Source of the DNA: Chitinophagaceae bacterium
Lineage (GTDB): Bacteria > Bacteroidota > Bacteroidia > Chitinophagales > Chitinophagaceae
NCBI GenBank assembly: GCA_016720775.1
Contig: JADKJX010000001.1
Span: forward strand, 124,001-188,000
Reading direction: 5' to 3'
DNA: 64,000 nucleotides
Position 1 is the stretch's first letter. Every line of letters starts with the position of its first letter. Below, in pieces: positions 34,373 through 44,154 of this stretch. The notes below the pieces were generated by a model. It was not told the DNA's origin. It did not search any database and worked only from the letters and a program-made list of their open reading frames with translations. Made by a program: the position numbers and the translations under genes.

Positions 34373-36604
34373 ATGAACCGTAAACTTTCATTCGGACTGA
34401 TTTTTATCCTCATCGCTTTTTGCTTCAACGACAGCTTTGCGCAAACCAAAAAATTAACATTAGAAGATATTTACTCCAGTAATGTATACCGTGTTAAAGG
34501 TTTTGGGCCGGTCAGGTGGATGAAAGACAACAAAGGTTATTCTACGCTTGAGAATAATACGGAAGCAAAGGGAAATGATATTGTAGTATATGATGCAGAA
34601 AGCGGAACAAGGAAAGTTTTGGTAAATGCCAAACAGCTGATTCCCCCGGGGACAAACAAGCCTCTGTCCATAGCCAATTATATCTGGAGTGATGATAACA
34701 GCAAATTATTGGTCTTTACCAATACCCGTAAAGTGTGGCGCCAAAATTCAAGAGGCGATTACTGGGTGCTTAATCTTGCTAATGGTAAACTAACACAACT
34801 GGGTAAGGGGCTTGAAGAAGCTACACTCATGTTCGCCAAATTTTCGCCCGATGGCGGAAGGGTAGCTTATGTAAGCAAGTTGAACATTTATGCAGAAGAT
34901 ATTGCAACCGGTGTGATTACTAAATTGACTAAAGACGGAGGCGATAATATCATTAACGGAACATTCGATTGGGTGTACGAAGAGGAACTGGATGACCGGG
35001 ATGGTTTTCGCTGGAGCCCCGATGGGAAAAATATTGCTTACTGGCAATCGGACACAAAAGGAGTTGGCACTTTTTACATGATCAACAATGTCGATTCTAA
35101 TTATTCAAAACCAATTCCATTACCTTATCCAAAAGTGGGCACAGCTAATTCTGCCGTTAAAGTAGGCGTTATCCCTGCCACCGGAGGAAAAACAAAATGG
35201 TTTGCAGTACCCGGCGATCCACGCAATAATTATATAGCCAGGATGGATTATATACCCGGTTCCGAAGAAGTGATGATTCAGCAACTGAACCGTTTGCAAA
35301 ACACCAATACCGTTTGGGTAGGCAATACAAAAACCATGTCGCTTAAAAATATTCTGACCGACAAAGACGAAGCGTTTTTAGATATACATGATAACATTGT
35401 GTGGCTGGATAATACAAAAGCATTTACCTGGACCAGTGAAAAAGATGGCTGGATGCATTTGTATAAAGTATCAGGAGATGGAAAAGAAATGAAATTAATT
35501 ACCAAAGGAAATTTTGATGTAGTGAATATTAACTGCATCGATCCTGTTGGTGGCTTTGTGTATTATATTGCTTCGCCGGATAATTTTACACAACGTTATT
35601 TGTATCGAAGCAGGTTGGATGGAAGCGGGGAAGCGGAAAGAGTGTCACCAGCCAATATGGCCGGCCAGCACAGTTACCAGATATCTGCCGATGCAAAATA
35701 TGCCATCCACAGTTTTGAGAATGCAACTACGCCAAGGAGGATCTCATTGATCAACCTTAATACACACCAGGAAATAAAACTACTGGAAGACAATGCTGCT
35801 TTGAAAGCAAAGATGAATGAACTGGGTTTGCGTAACAAAGAATTTTTTAAGGTAGATATTGGCGATGTGGTATTGGATGCGTGGATGATAAAGCCCATTA
35901 ATTTTGATCCGCAGAAAAAATACCCGCTTTTAGTTCATGTGTATGGAGAGCCTGCTGGCTCTACCGTGCAGGACAACTGGGGCACCGGTGATAACCTCTG
36001 GCATCAATACCTCAGCAACCAGTTGGATTATATTGTTGTCAGCATCGATAACCGCGGCACCCGTGTACCCCGTGGCCGTGATTTCAGAAAATGTATTTAC
36101 CGGCAGATCGGTTTAATGGCTGCAGATGACCAGGCGAAGGCTGCTAAAAAAATTGTTGCAACGTATTCTTTTATTAATGAAAAACGTATCGGCATCTGGG
36201 GCTGGAGCGGTGGCGGACAAATGACCCTGCATTGCATGTTCCGTCATGCCGATGTATACAAAACCGGTATCGCTGTTTCCTTTGTTTCCTTACAAACCTT
36301 GTATGACAATATTTACCAGGAACGCTACATGGGTTTACCAAATGATAATGTGTCGGGCTACCGGGATGGTTCTCCATTAACACATGCCGGTAAACTGGAG
36401 GGCAACCTGATGATCATTCATGGCACCGGTGATGACAATGTACATTACCAGAATTTTGAAATGCTGGTAAATGAGCTCATCAAAAACAACAAACTGTTCA
36501 CCATGTTGTCTTACCCCATGCGGGATCACGGTATCAGCCAGGGGAAAAACACCACCCTGCATATGCGGCGCAGCATGGAAAAATTCTGGAAGGATAATTT
36601 GTAG
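34373..36604 (+). CDS. Exported S9B dipeptidyl peptidase IV-like protease
   Basis: 743 aa from the ATG giving the signal peptide MNRKLSFGLIFILIAFCFNDSFAQ. An N-terminal beta-propeller carries the DPP-IV hallmark FDWVYEEELDDRDGF (Glu pair that binds the substrate N-terminus). The C-terminal alpha/beta hydrolase has the nucleophile elbow GIWGWSGGGQM (usually GWSYGG), the Asp in IHGTGDDNVHYQN and the His in YPMRDHGI. It should release X-Pro or similar dipeptides from peptides in the periplasm. It begins 35 bases after the GH95 gene and may be cotranscribed. Confidence 0.9.
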   Translation: MNRKLSFGLIFILIAFCFNDSFAQTKKLTLEDIYSSNVYRVKGFGPVRWMKDNKGYSTLENNTEAKGNDIVVYDAESGTRKVLVNAKQLIPPGTNKPLSIANYIWSDDNSKLLVFTNTRKVWRQNSRGDYWVLNLANGKLTQLGKGLEEATLMFAKFSPDGGRVAYVSKLNIYAEDIATGVITKLTKDGGDNIINGTFDWVYEEELDDRDGFRWSPDGKNIAYWQSDTKGVGTFYMINNVDSNYSKPIPLPYPKVGTANSAVKVGVIPATGGKTKWFAVPGDPRNNYIARMDYIPGSEEVMIQQLNRLQNTNTVWVGNTKTMSLKNILTDKDEAFLDIHDNIVWLDNTKAFTWTSEKDGWMHLYKVSGDGKEMKLITKGNFDVVNINCIDPVGGFVYYIASPDNFTQRYLYRSRLDGSGEAERVSPANMAGQHSYQISADAKYAIHSFENATTPRRISLINLNTHQEIKLLEDNAALKAKMNELGLRNKEFFKVDIGDVVLDAWMIKPINFDPQKKYPLLVHVYGEPAGSTVQDNWGTGDNLWHQYLSNQLDYIVVSIDNRGTRVPRGRDFRKCIYRQIGLMAADDQAKAAKKIVATYSFINEKRIGIWGWSGGGQMTLHCMFRHADVYKTGIAVSFVSLQTLYDNIYQERYMGLPNDNVSGYRDGSPLTHAGKLEGNLMIIHGTGDDNVHYQNFEMLVNELIKNNKLFTMLSYPMRDHGISQGKNTTLHMRRSMEKFWKDNL

Positions 36605-36639
36605 TTAACCCAAAGAATATTTAGTAACTTAACAAACAC

Positions 36640-38217
36640 ATGAGTACATATCCCAGCATATTCAACGATGTCATCGGGCCGGTAATGCGTGGCCCATCCA
36701 GTTCGCACTGTGCTGCATCTTTACGTATTGCCCGTTTGTGCAGAGACCTGGTGGATGAAAACATCAAAGACATTCTGATAGAATTTGATCCCAACGGTTC
36801 ATTGGCAACCACGCATAAAAGCCAGGGCTCTGATATGGGATTGTTTGGCGGCTTTTTAGGATGGGAAGCCCATGATGAACGTTTGCCGGAGTCTGAAAAA
36901 TATATTATTACTGCCGGCATCAATGTTACCATCAATATTGTTGATATTGGCAACGGCCATCCAAACCTGTATAAAATAACACTGCAGAATAATAAAGAAA
37001 GAAGAAAGTTAACCGCCATCTCCACCGGCGGCGGCATGATAGAAGTGATTGCCATTGATGAGGTACCGGTTTGCATGGCAGGAGATTATTTTGAAACATT
37101 GATCTATTGCAAAGAGCCCGATAACATCATTGCGTTTTTAAAAGCCTCCATACAGTATGATGATATAGCCTTTCATAAAGGCGAAACTTCGTTTATTGAA
37201 ATTAAATCGCAGGCATTTTTAGATGAAGGCATTTACAAAGAGTTGCAGGCAATGGAAGAGGTTTCTTTCATCAAACAACTGCAACCGGTTTTACCGGTAA
37301 TGGCCCGGAAGGATTTACAGGTCCCCTTTATTACCTGCAATGAGATGATCGAATACAATGCCGGTAAAAACAAAGCCCTGTGGGAACTGGCTGTTGATTA
37401 CGAAATGGCAAGGGGAAATATTTCTGCCACCGAAGTTTTTGAAAAGATGCGGAGCATCATTCACATCATGGGCAATGCCATTCAACTTGGCTTAAAAGGG
37501 ACACATTATGAGGACCGTATTTTAGGAAGCCAGTCTTTGCAATTCAAGGAAAACTGGGAAGCCAATAAACTGATCGGTGGAGAGACCAACAACCGCATTA
37601 TCATGTATGTAAGTGCCATGATGGAGGTAAAAAGTTCGATGGGTGTTATTGTTGCAGCTCCCACCGCCGGAAGCTGCGGTGCCTTACCAGGTGCGTTATT
37701 TGGCACTGCGCACTCTTTGCAATTACACGAAGATGAATTGGTAAAAGCAATGTTATCTGCCGGATTGATCGGTGTATTCATTGCAGCACATGCAACATTT
37801 GCTGCTGAGGTTGGTGGTTGCATGGCCGAAACCGGGTCGGGTGGAGGTATGGCAGCTGCAGCTATTGTAGAAATGAAAGGCGGCTCTTTGCAACAATCCA
37901 TTGCAGCTTCATCACTTGCTTTACAAAATTCTTTAGGCATTATTTGTGATCCCATTGGAAACAGGGTAGAAGCTCCTTGTTTGGGAAGAAACGTAATGGC
38001 TGCAACCAATGCAGTGTCCTGCGCCAACATGGCCTTATCAAATTATGAACAACTGATCCCTTTGGATGAGGTGATTGAAACCATGAAAGCAGTTGGCGAC
38101 CGCATACACCACACCCTGCGATGTACCAACCTGGGCGGACTCTCCATTACGAATGCGGCAAAAAAGATTGAAGCCCTGCTGGAAGAACAACCGGGAAGGT
38201 TTTTTAAAAGTTGTTAA
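36640..38217 (+). CDS. sdaA: L-serine ammonia-lyase, iron-sulfur type
   Basis: 525 aa with the beta and alpha regions fused. The N-terminal part starts FNDVIGPVMRGPSSSHCAASLRIARL; the catalytic part includes APTAGSCGALPGALFG and CDPIGNRVEAPCLGRN, whose cysteines bind the 4Fe-4S cluster. The enzyme converts L-serine to pyruvate and ammonia in the cytoplasm. The N-terminal region is ACT-less but of the type found in two-subunit enzymes. The gene follows the peptidase by 35 bases and could use its released serine. Confidence 0.92.
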   Translation: MSTYPSIFNDVIGPVMRGPSSSHCAASLRIARLCRDLVDENIKDILIEFDPNGSLATTHKSQGSDMGLFGGFLGWEAHDERLPESEKYIITAGINVTINIVDIGNGHPNLYKITLQNNKERRKLTAISTGGGMIEVIAIDEVPVCMAGDYFETLIYCKEPDNIIAFLKASIQYDDIAFHKGETSFIEIKSQAFLDEGIYKELQAMEEVSFIKQLQPVLPVMARKDLQVPFITCNEMIEYNAGKNKALWELAVDYEMARGNISATEVFEKMRSIIHIMGNAIQLGLKGTHYEDRILGSQSLQFKENWEANKLIGGETNNRIIMYVSAMMEVKSSMGVIVAAPTAGSCGALPGALFGTAHSLQLHEDELVKAMLSAGLIGVFIAAHATFAAEVGGCMAETGSGGGMAAAAIVEMKGGSLQQSIAASSLALQNSLGIICDPIGNRVEAPCLGRNVMAATNAVSCANMALSNYEQLIPLDEVIETMKAVGDRIHHTLRCTNLGGLSITNAAKKIEALLEEQPGRFFKSC

Positions 38218-38288
38218 GTAGCCTCATAAAACTGACTATTATTATAAAGAAGCAGGAGTAAATTACCCGGAAAATTCAAATCAATAAA

Positions 38289-38316
38289 AACGGGGCCCGT
38301 CTTAGCGGGCCCCGTT
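38289..38316. terminator. Bidirectional terminator between sdaA and hsp20
   Basis: AACGGGGCCCG and CGGGCCCCGTT, a perfect 11-base GC-rich stem with a 6-base loop, lie between convergent genes. An A-tract on the left gives T residues on the minus strand, so it most clearly ends hsp20 transcription. Confidence 0.8.
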
Positions 38317-38332
38317 CCAAAATAAAGGCATC

Positions 38333-38731
38333 TTAATTGATCACGATCTCCTGTTTTGCGTTTTCCTTTCCGGCAATAATGGGTAAGCTTACCTGCAGCA
38401 CACCATCGGCATATTTAGCCGATATGTTTTTACTGTCGATGCTCTCATCAAGTGTAAAGGTCCTGGAAAAACCACCGCGGCTGTATTCCCTTACTATCCA
38501 TTCAGGACGGTGAAATCCTTCCGGTGGCGTGTAAGAAACGGTAAGCTCATTACCATTTATGGCCAGGTGAAAGTGTTCTTTGATGCGGCCGGGAGCAAAA
38601 ACCAGCATTTCATAACTGTTTTCAGTTTTGTAAATGTTTACTGCTGCCCGTTGCATGGAGCGGATGAATCCTGACCTGGCAGGATTTCCGGTGCGGTTGC
38701 CTTTTGCGGCACATGACTCGTTGTAGTGCAT
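38333..38731 (-). CDS. Hsp20/alpha-crystallin family protein
   Basis: 132 aa. The alpha-crystallin domain runs from ENSYEMLVFAPGRIKEHFHLAINGNELTVSYT through GGFSRTFTLDESIDSKNISAKYADGVLQVSLPI, with the conserved A.(Y/F).(D/N)GVL..(L/T) motif near the end. The N-terminal arm is short and starts MHYNESCAAKGNRTG; a second possible start is MQRAAVNIYK, 25 residues in. Small heat-shock proteins hold unfolding proteins in solution without ATP. The usual C-terminal IXI is present only loosely (QEIVIN). Confidence 0.85.
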   Translation of the reverse strand: MHYNESCAAKGNRTGNPARSGFIRSMQRAAVNIYKTENSYEMLVFAPGRIKEHFHLAINGNELTVSYTPPEGFHRPEWIVREYSRGGFSRTFTLDESIDSKNISAKYADGVLQVSLPIIAGKENAKQEIVIN

Positions 38732-38962
38732 GTTCTTTGTTTTTTGGTTATAAAATTAATTACAACCAACTCCGTTAAAAATGATGCCGCAAATTATTGA
38801 ATGAAAATTTGGCAGTACTCACATTGGTTCAATAGTAATTGTTACCGCCTGCATCACTCAGCAGCGTATTACCACATGGGCGGCTTTAGGGTGATTTCAC
38901 CATTGCAAATACCTGTTACCTTTTATATTTTGTGTTTACTATCATCTCAAAAAATAAACGTT

Positions 38963-39745
38963 ATGAATGCGATCCCAACCAAAGGCGATAACAGCGACCT
39001 GGTAATCTCTTACCTCAAGATACGCAGGGCCATTGGCTGGCTTGGCCTGCTTCTTCCTTTTATGCTGCTGATCGGGAACTATACCGTAAACAGCCTTGAT
39101 ATATTAAATAACAGTTTCTTTATTAAAACTTCCTGTGCGGTGGCGGCTTACGAAGCCGGGAGCTCTTTCAAATATTCAATAAGCCATTATTACTACAGTA
39201 CCGTGGGCGAATTATTTACAGGAGTTTTATGCGCTGTTGCTTTATTTATGTTTTGTTACAAAGGACATAAACTACGCCCGGGGGAAAGAGGCCTGTCAGA
39301 CAGCACAGTAACAAACCTTGCCGGCTTTTTTGCCCTGGGTGTGGTGATCTTTCCTACCGGTTCAGACGGCTGCATCCGTGATAACATGCGCATTTTTTTA
39401 AGCAGTTCCAATACCGGTTATATCCACTTCACCATGGCTTCATTGTTTTTCATCTCCCTGGCTGTAATGTCGATCGTTAATTTCAGAAGAACAGACAGCA
39501 TCGATTCGTTTGGAACAAAAGAACACCACAAGACCTATCTCATTTGCGGGATCGCCATGCTCGTATGCCTGGCATTGATCTTTGTTTACAGCATGTGGAT
39601 CGAAACAAAATTTGCATGGCTTGACAGGATACATCCGGTCTTTTGCCTGGAAGCAATAGCATTGATCTTCTTTGGAACCTCCTGGCTGATAAAGGGGCAG
39701 TTTGATATAATGGCTATTCCAAGAAAACTCCGGTTAATGAAATAA
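38963..39745 (+). CDS. Polytopic membrane protein, unknown
   Basis: 260 aa from MNAIPTKGDNSDLVISYL; the longer ORF to 38801 lies in what looks like non-coding DNA. Six or seven hydrophobic helices (GWLGLLLPFMLLIGNY, GELFTGVLCAVALFMFCY, AGFFALGVVIFP, HFTMASLFFISLAVMSIV, YLICGIAMLVCLALIFVYSM, CLEAIALIFFGTSW). Short loops contain FKYSISHYYYSTVG and FPTGSDGCI. Similar proteins are common in Bacteroidota as hypothetical membrane proteins; the function is unknown to me. Confidence 0.65.
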   Translation: MNAIPTKGDNSDLVISYLKIRRAIGWLGLLLPFMLLIGNYTVNSLDILNNSFFIKTSCAVAAYEAGSSFKYSISHYYYSTVGELFTGVLCAVALFMFCYKGHKLRPGERGLSDSTVTNLAGFFALGVVIFPTGSDGCIRDNMRIFLSSSNTGYIHFTMASLFFISLAVMSIVNFRRTDSIDSFGTKEHHKTYLICGIAMLVCLALIFVYSMWIETKFAWLDRIHPVFCLEAIALIFFGTSWLIKGQFDIMAIPRKLRLMK

Positions 39746-39750
39746 AAGGG

Positions 39751-40149
39751 TCATTCATTAAGCAATGCAAGCACGGGAGCCAGGTCGTACCGGCTTTCAT
39801 CAAAAGGCAGCAGTGTTTTATCCTGTAATGCAGTACCAAGTTTACGCAGGTCGAATTTTTCTTTGAATATCGTATAGGTATTCTGGATCATGGTCTGCAG
39901 TTCGGCCCGGTCTATCACATCGGGCAGGTCAATTACATAGGTATTGGCGGCCACATATTCCAGCAGCGTTCTCTTTTCAAAAATAAATTCGCAGGCAAAG
40001 CGGCAGGCGATCCCTTTTTTATTGGCAGCCCGCAATTTCATTACGTCCAGTGTAATATAACTGGTCAGTTTTTCCCCGGCGTCATCAAATGCGTTTTGTG
40101 GCGGGCGATAATCCCACTTGCTTATAACAAGTTCTGTTTGTTCTATCAT
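39751..40149 (-). CDS. Hypothetical cytoplasmic protein (132 aa)
   Basis: No signal peptide. Pattern of a small alpha/beta protein: KGIACRFACEFIFEKRTLLEYV then VIDLPDVIDRAELQTMIQNTYTIFKEKFDLR. The strand-helix order and the VDLP-like segment faintly recall SecB-like chaperone folds, but I cannot support that assignment. It ends 6 bases from the convergent membrane protein and starts 46 bases downstream of fhs, on the same strand. Confidence 0.55.
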   Translation of the reverse strand: MIEQTELVISKWDYRPPQNAFDDAGEKLTSYITLDVMKLRAANKKGIACRFACEFIFEKRTLLEYVAANTYVIDLPDVIDRAELQTMIQNTYTIFKEKFDLRKLGTALQDKTLLPFDESRYDLAPVLALLNE

Positions 40150-40195
40150 TATTTATCATCCCGTTTGTTAATGCCTTAAATAAAATTAATCAACC

Positions 40196-41860
40196 TTAAC
40201 TTACCCCGGTTATCTTTCCATCCACCACATCAATAAAATTTGCCTGTGGTATTTTGGGCAGGCCGGGCATACGCACCATTTCACCGCAAACTGCTACAAT
40301 AAAACCGGCGCCCTTGCTGATCACCAGGTCGTCCACGTCAATTTTGAAATCCCCATCCAACCCGCTGATGGCAGGATTGTGTGTAAAAGAGTATTGGGTC
40401 TTCGCCATGCATACCGGCAGGTGTTCCAGGCCAAGTGCTTTTATCTTCTTCAGCGTTTCCTGCGCTTTTTTATAAAGCACCACATCCTTTCCGCCGTAGA
40501 TGGTGGTCACTATTTTCCGGATCTTTGTTTCAATATCATCTTCTAAATCATACGTATGCTGCAGTGGTTGTGGCGGTGTTTCACAAATATCCACTACGGC
40601 CTGTGCCATTTCCAATGCACCTTCCCCACCCAGGCGGAAAGATTCATTCACTGCGAAAGACACTTCTTTTTCAGTACACCAGTTACGCAGGTATGCGATT
40701 TCTTCATCGGTATCAAAATGATAACGATTAAGTGAAACCAGCACCCGCTGCTTAAACGATTTAAGAATGGCAATATGTTTTTCCAGGTTCCTTAATCCTT
40801 TGGTGAGTGTTTCTTTATCGGACAGCATCATTGTTTTTTCATTGGCACCGCCGCTTAGTTTTAGTGCCTGTGAGGTAGCCACCAGTACACTCATGGCTGG
40901 TTGCAACCCTGCTTTGCGGCATTTGATATTGAAGAATTTTTCTGCACCCAGGTCGGTGGCAAATCCCGCTTCGGTAACCACGTAATCGCCAAACTGCAAG
41001 GCGGTTTTAGTTGCCATGAGTGAATTACAGCCATGCGCAATATTTGCAAAAGGCCCGCCGTGTATCATGGCGGGTGTGCCTTCGAGTGTTTGCACGAGGT
41101 TGGGCTGGATGGCGTCTTTCAATAATGCCGTGATGGCACCGGTAACGCCCAGGTCTTTTGTTGTAAATCCATTTCCGGCAAAAGTGAAACCAAGCAACAT
41201 CTCGTCAATTTTCCGGCGCAATTCTGTCAATCCTTCAGAAAGACAAAACACCGCCATGATCTCGCTGGCCGGGGTTATCACAAATCCTGTTTCGGAAGGA
41301 ATGCCGTTGTTTGGCGTATCAAGTGCTGTTACAATTTTACGAAGCACCCGGTCATTCACATCGAGACAACGTTTGAATAAAACCGTTTTGATGCCTTCGG
41401 GTTTACCCCGGTTATAAAAACGGAAATTATCAAGCAAGGCAGCCAGCGTATTATTGGCGGCAGTGATGGCATGAAAGTCGCCGTTGAAATGAAGATTGAT
41501 CTCTTCCATGGGTATAACCTGCGAATAACCACCACCAGCAGCACCGCCCTTCATACCAAAGCATGGACCTAAAGAAGGCTCTCTTAATGCAAGCACTACA
41601 TTTTTCTTCAGCTTCTTTAATCCATCTGCAAGTCCGATGGATGTGGTTGTTTTTCCAATGCCGGCTTTGGTTGGTGTAATGGCAGTTACCAGGATAAGTT
41701 TTGATGCGGCGATCTTTTTTTCATCAAACTCTTTGATGTTTATCTTGGCTTTGTGATAGCCGAAGGGAATGAGCATGTCTGCCGGCAATCCCATATCGGT
41801 GGCGATAGATGTAATTGGCCGGATGGCGGCTTCCTGGGCTATTTCATAATCTGATTTCAT
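40196..41860 (-). CDS. fhs: Formate-tetrahydrofolate ligase
   Basis: 554 aa, the standard length. P-loop-like ATP site ITPTKAGIGKTTTSIGLADGL, then LREPSLGPCFGMKGGAAGGGYSQVIPMEEINLHFNGDFHAI and FANIAHGCNSLMATKTAL. It forms 10-formyl-THF from formate, THF and ATP, feeding purine synthesis. With GcvT and L-serine dehydratase nearby in the window, several one-carbon and serine enzymes are present, though not in one operon. Confidence 0.97.
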   Translation of the reverse strand: MKSDYEIAQEAAIRPITSIATDMGLPADMLIPFGYHKAKINIKEFDEKKIAASKLILVTAITPTKAGIGKTTTSIGLADGLKKLKKNVVLALREPSLGPCFGMKGGAAGGGYSQVIPMEEINLHFNGDFHAITAANNTLAALLDNFRFYNRGKPEGIKTVLFKRCLDVNDRVLRKIVTALDTPNNGIPSETGFVITPASEIMAVFCLSEGLTELRRKIDEMLLGFTFAGNGFTTKDLGVTGAITALLKDAIQPNLVQTLEGTPAMIHGGPFANIAHGCNSLMATKTALQFGDYVVTEAGFATDLGAEKFFNIKCRKAGLQPAMSVLVATSQALKLSGGANEKTMMLSDKETLTKGLRNLEKHIAILKSFKQRVLVSLNRYHFDTDEEIAYLRNWCTEKEVSFAVNESFRLGGEGALEMAQAVVDICETPPQPLQHTYDLEDDIETKIRKIVTTIYGGKDVVLYKKAQETLKKIKALGLEHLPVCMAKTQYSFTHNPAISGLDGDFKIDVDDLVISKGAGFIVAVCGEMVRMPGLPKIPQANFIDVVDGKITGVS

Positions 41861-42017
41861 ATTTTATGAATAAGTGAAGAATAGGCTTGGGAATAAAATA
41901 ATGATCGCACAAATTGCCTTGTTTACGGAACAGGCATGCTGATCATTTACAGCGGCTGAGGTGATTGATGTCAGTCCCTGTTTTTAAAGCAACCGTTTCC
42001 TATACCATATAAATTTA

Positions 42018-42623
42018 ATGAAGAAATATGGAATTCGGTTTTTTGACTACCTTACCCTCATGGTTCGCCAGATCTTAAAACTATATTGGAAATTATCCGG
42101 ATGGAAGATCGCCGGCAGCTTTCCTTACCAGTATAAAAAAATGCTGATGGCCGTGGCACCTCATACCTGCAAGGAGGATGTGCTGGTTGGTTTTGCCGCC
42201 CGCAATGAGTTGAAGATAACCCACGCTAGATTCCTGGGGAAGAAGGAGCTCTTCAAAGGCCCGTTGGGTTGGCTGCTCCGTAAGCTTGGTGGCACCCCGG
42301 TTGACCGGCATAGTAAACATGGTATGGTTGACCAGGCGGCCGCTCTTTTTGCCAACAATGAAAGTTTTTTGCTGGCCCTTGCTCCCGAAGGCACCCGTAA
42401 GCGGGTGGATACATTACGCAGCGGCTTTTATCATATCGCCAAAAAAGCACAGGTGCCCATATTGCCGGTTGCCTTTGATTTTAAAACGAAAGAGGTGGTG
42501 ATTGGGGAAGTTTTTTTTACGGGTGCTGATGAGGAGGCTGATTTTAAAAAGATCATTGCTTTTTTTTCGGCACATCCGGGTAAATATCCCGGTAAGGATC
42601 TGCAGCATTTAAAAAACCTATAA
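42018..42623 (+). CDS. 1-acyl-sn-glycerol-3-phosphate acyltransferase family protein
   Basis: 201 aa. The acyltransferase block I is divergent (VAPHTCKEDVLVG in place of NHxxxxD but with His and Asp kept at the right spacing). Block II is LGKKELFKGPLGWLLRKLGGTPVDR, block III is APEGTRKRVDTLRSGFYHIA and block IV is VPILPVAFD. PlsC-like enzymes acylate lysophosphatidic acid or related acceptors at the membrane. Its TAA stop lies inside the left arm of a long hairpin. Confidence 0.85.
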   Translation: MKKYGIRFFDYLTLMVRQILKLYWKLSGWKIAGSFPYQYKKMLMAVAPHTCKEDVLVGFAARNELKITHARFLGKKELFKGPLGWLLRKLGGTPVDRHSKHGMVDQAAALFANNESFLLALAPEGTRKRVDTLRSGFYHIAKKAQVPILPVAFDFKTKEVVIGEVFFTGADEEADFKKIIAFFSAHPGKYPGKDLQHLKNL

Positions 42624-42667
42624 GGTTTTGCGAACGGTACGGCTACGCTGCTAACCTTATAGGTTTT
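42613..42667. repeat. CCTATAAGG long hairpin at the plsC stop
   Basis: AAAACCTATAAGGTT (42613-42627) and AACCTTATAGGTTTT (42653-42667) are perfect 15-base arms with a 25-base GC-richer loop. The plsC stop codon (42621-42623) is in the left arm. Likely a dispersed palindromic element that also ends transcription. Confidence 0.7.
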
Positions 42668-42693
42668 ATGGTAATTGGGTTTTTTATAATCAT

Positions 42694-43149
42694 CTATTTC
42701 CTCACCACATCGCTGTTCCCGATCGTAACCGAAGCCAGCATACGCCCATTGGGTAATTCGCTGGAAGAATAATAGATCTTAAAAACACGGTTACCAGCTT
42801 TTTTAAGCGTAATGATGTCCTGTGCGCTGCACAGCATTTCGCTAACCGCAGACTGGCTGTCATTATAGCGCCATTGTTTTAAAATTTTGTCGTTCCCGTC
42901 TTTAACAGTAACGATCCGGTTCTTTCCAACATGTCCGCAGTGGTAGTAGCGGATGGTTAGTTTGTCGCTGGCAGATACCTGGCTTAACTGCAGGTTCTTT
43001 GCCGTATTAACGTCTTTGCCGAATTGCTGCAGCAGCACTTTTCCGTTGAGGAGTATCTCAAATCCCTCGCCGCCGAAGTTTGGCGAAAAAGAAAGAAGTG
43101 CTGCTGCGGTGGCAACCAGCATCATGGCTTTACTGATGATCGATTTCAT
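42694..43149 (-). CDS. Exported hypothetical protein (151 aa)
   Basis: From the ATG at 43147-43149, giving signal peptide MKSIISKAMMLVATAAALLSFSP. The mature chain is beta-rich (GFEILLNGKVLLQQFGKDVNTAKNLQLSQ, IRYYHCGHVGKNRIVTVKDGNDKILKQWRY). It has two cysteines that could form a disulfide (CGHVG and LCSAQD). No family recognised. The start sits in AAAGCCATGAAA, the start-site motif seen at several genes in this window. Confidence 0.65.
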   Translation of the reverse strand: MKSIISKAMMLVATAAALLSFSPNFGGEGFEILLNGKVLLQQFGKDVNTAKNLQLSQVSASDKLTIRYYHCGHVGKNRIVTVKDGNDKILKQWRYNDSQSAVSEMLCSAQDIITLKKAGNRVFKIYYSSSELPNGRMLASVTIGNSDVVRK

Positions 43150-43301
43150 GGCTTTATTTTTTTTGTTGAAAAATCTGTTTCGCTGCAATGGCAGCTTTTC
43201 AACACAAAAGAAATAAAGCCATGCGCTTAATAAAAATCCGTTTGACGAAAGGGAGGAGATGCTTGATGATCTACAGAAAAGGCTGTTTTATTATTTCATT
43301 T

Positions 43302-44078
43302 TTATTCTCCGGATGGCGGCTTACTGAATATCTTCAACAACAATGCATACAGGTCTGGGTGTTTTTCCTTCAAAAGTGCGGGGCGTTCAAAAAAATATTC
43401 AGATACTACCGCAAAAAATTCGGCTTCGTTAGTAGTGCCATAAGGATCAATATCAGATTGATCATCACGTATCAACTCCATTTCCTTTTGCATCAGCTGC
43501 AGCCAGGGCATGATGTATTTTTTATCAATCAGGGCTTCGGGTACACCGTCAACATCGCCATCGGTTTTATCAACCAGGTGTACAAACTCATGTATGGCGG
43601 TGTTATTCTTGCCGGTCTTGTTGGTAAAAGCCTGCCGCAGTTCAAACTGGGATAGTATCATCACATGATTCAGGGGGCCACTGCCAACCATGCCTAAAAT
43701 ATTACGGCCATTGCCCTGCTGTTCAAATTCATGATCAAAAGAATCGGGGTAAAGCAATACTTCGTGCAGGTTCCGGTATTGCCAGCCCGGGAAATTAAAA
43801 ATAGGGATGATGGCACTGGCAGCTATCAACACCCGGTCTGTATCATCGGCAATGGTTTTGACCCCGGTGATCTTTACCTGTGTTAAAAATTGTTTTGTTC
43901 TTTCTTCAAAGACTGTTTTTTTGTCTTCCGCTAACTGTTGATAAAAAGGAACTTCTTCTGCCAGTATCTCTTTTAATTTCAGTGGCAGCGGATCTGTTAT
44001 TACTATTTTCTTTTTTTGCAGCCACCATACCGTATAGATAATAGCCCCGATGAAAATAAACAAGACAACTAATTGCAT
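43302..44078 (-). CDS. mtfA: MtfA-like zinc metallopeptidase (M90)
   Basis: 258 aa. One N-terminal membrane anchor (MQLVVLFIFIGAIIYTVWW), then FYQQLAEDKKTVFEERTKQFL and the zinc motif NTAIHEFVHLVDKTDGDVDG (HExxH). A downstream Glu in DPYGTTNEAEFFAVVSEYFFERP supplies the third ligand. E. coli MtfA controls the glucose PTS through Mlc, but Bacteroidota generally lack that system, so the substrate is unknown here. The membrane anchor is a difference from the soluble E. coli protein. Confidence 0.88.
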   Translation of the reverse strand: MQLVVLFIFIGAIIYTVWWLQKKKIVITDPLPLKLKEILAEEVPFYQQLAEDKKTVFEERTKQFLTQVKITGVKTIADDTDRVLIAASAIIPIFNFPGWQYRNLHEVLLYPDSFDHEFEQQGNGRNILGMVGSGPLNHVMILSQFELRQAFTNKTGKNNTAIHEFVHLVDKTDGDVDGVPEALIDKKYIMPWLQLMQKEMELIRDDQSDIDPYGTTNEAEFFAVVSEYFFERPALLKEKHPDLYALLLKIFSKPPSGE

Positions 44079-44154
44079 AGGATATAAAATTAGGCATCGT
44101 AAGGCAATGATGAACGCAGATCCAATGTATTTTATTCCCTGCGGGAATTGCTAT

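Noticed and set aside
43188..43655. Plus-strand ORF of 155 codons starting in an AAAGCCATG context
   Set aside because: Most of it is antisense to mtfA, whose zinc motif and coding pattern are clear; the product is Phe/Ile-rich without any recognised pattern.
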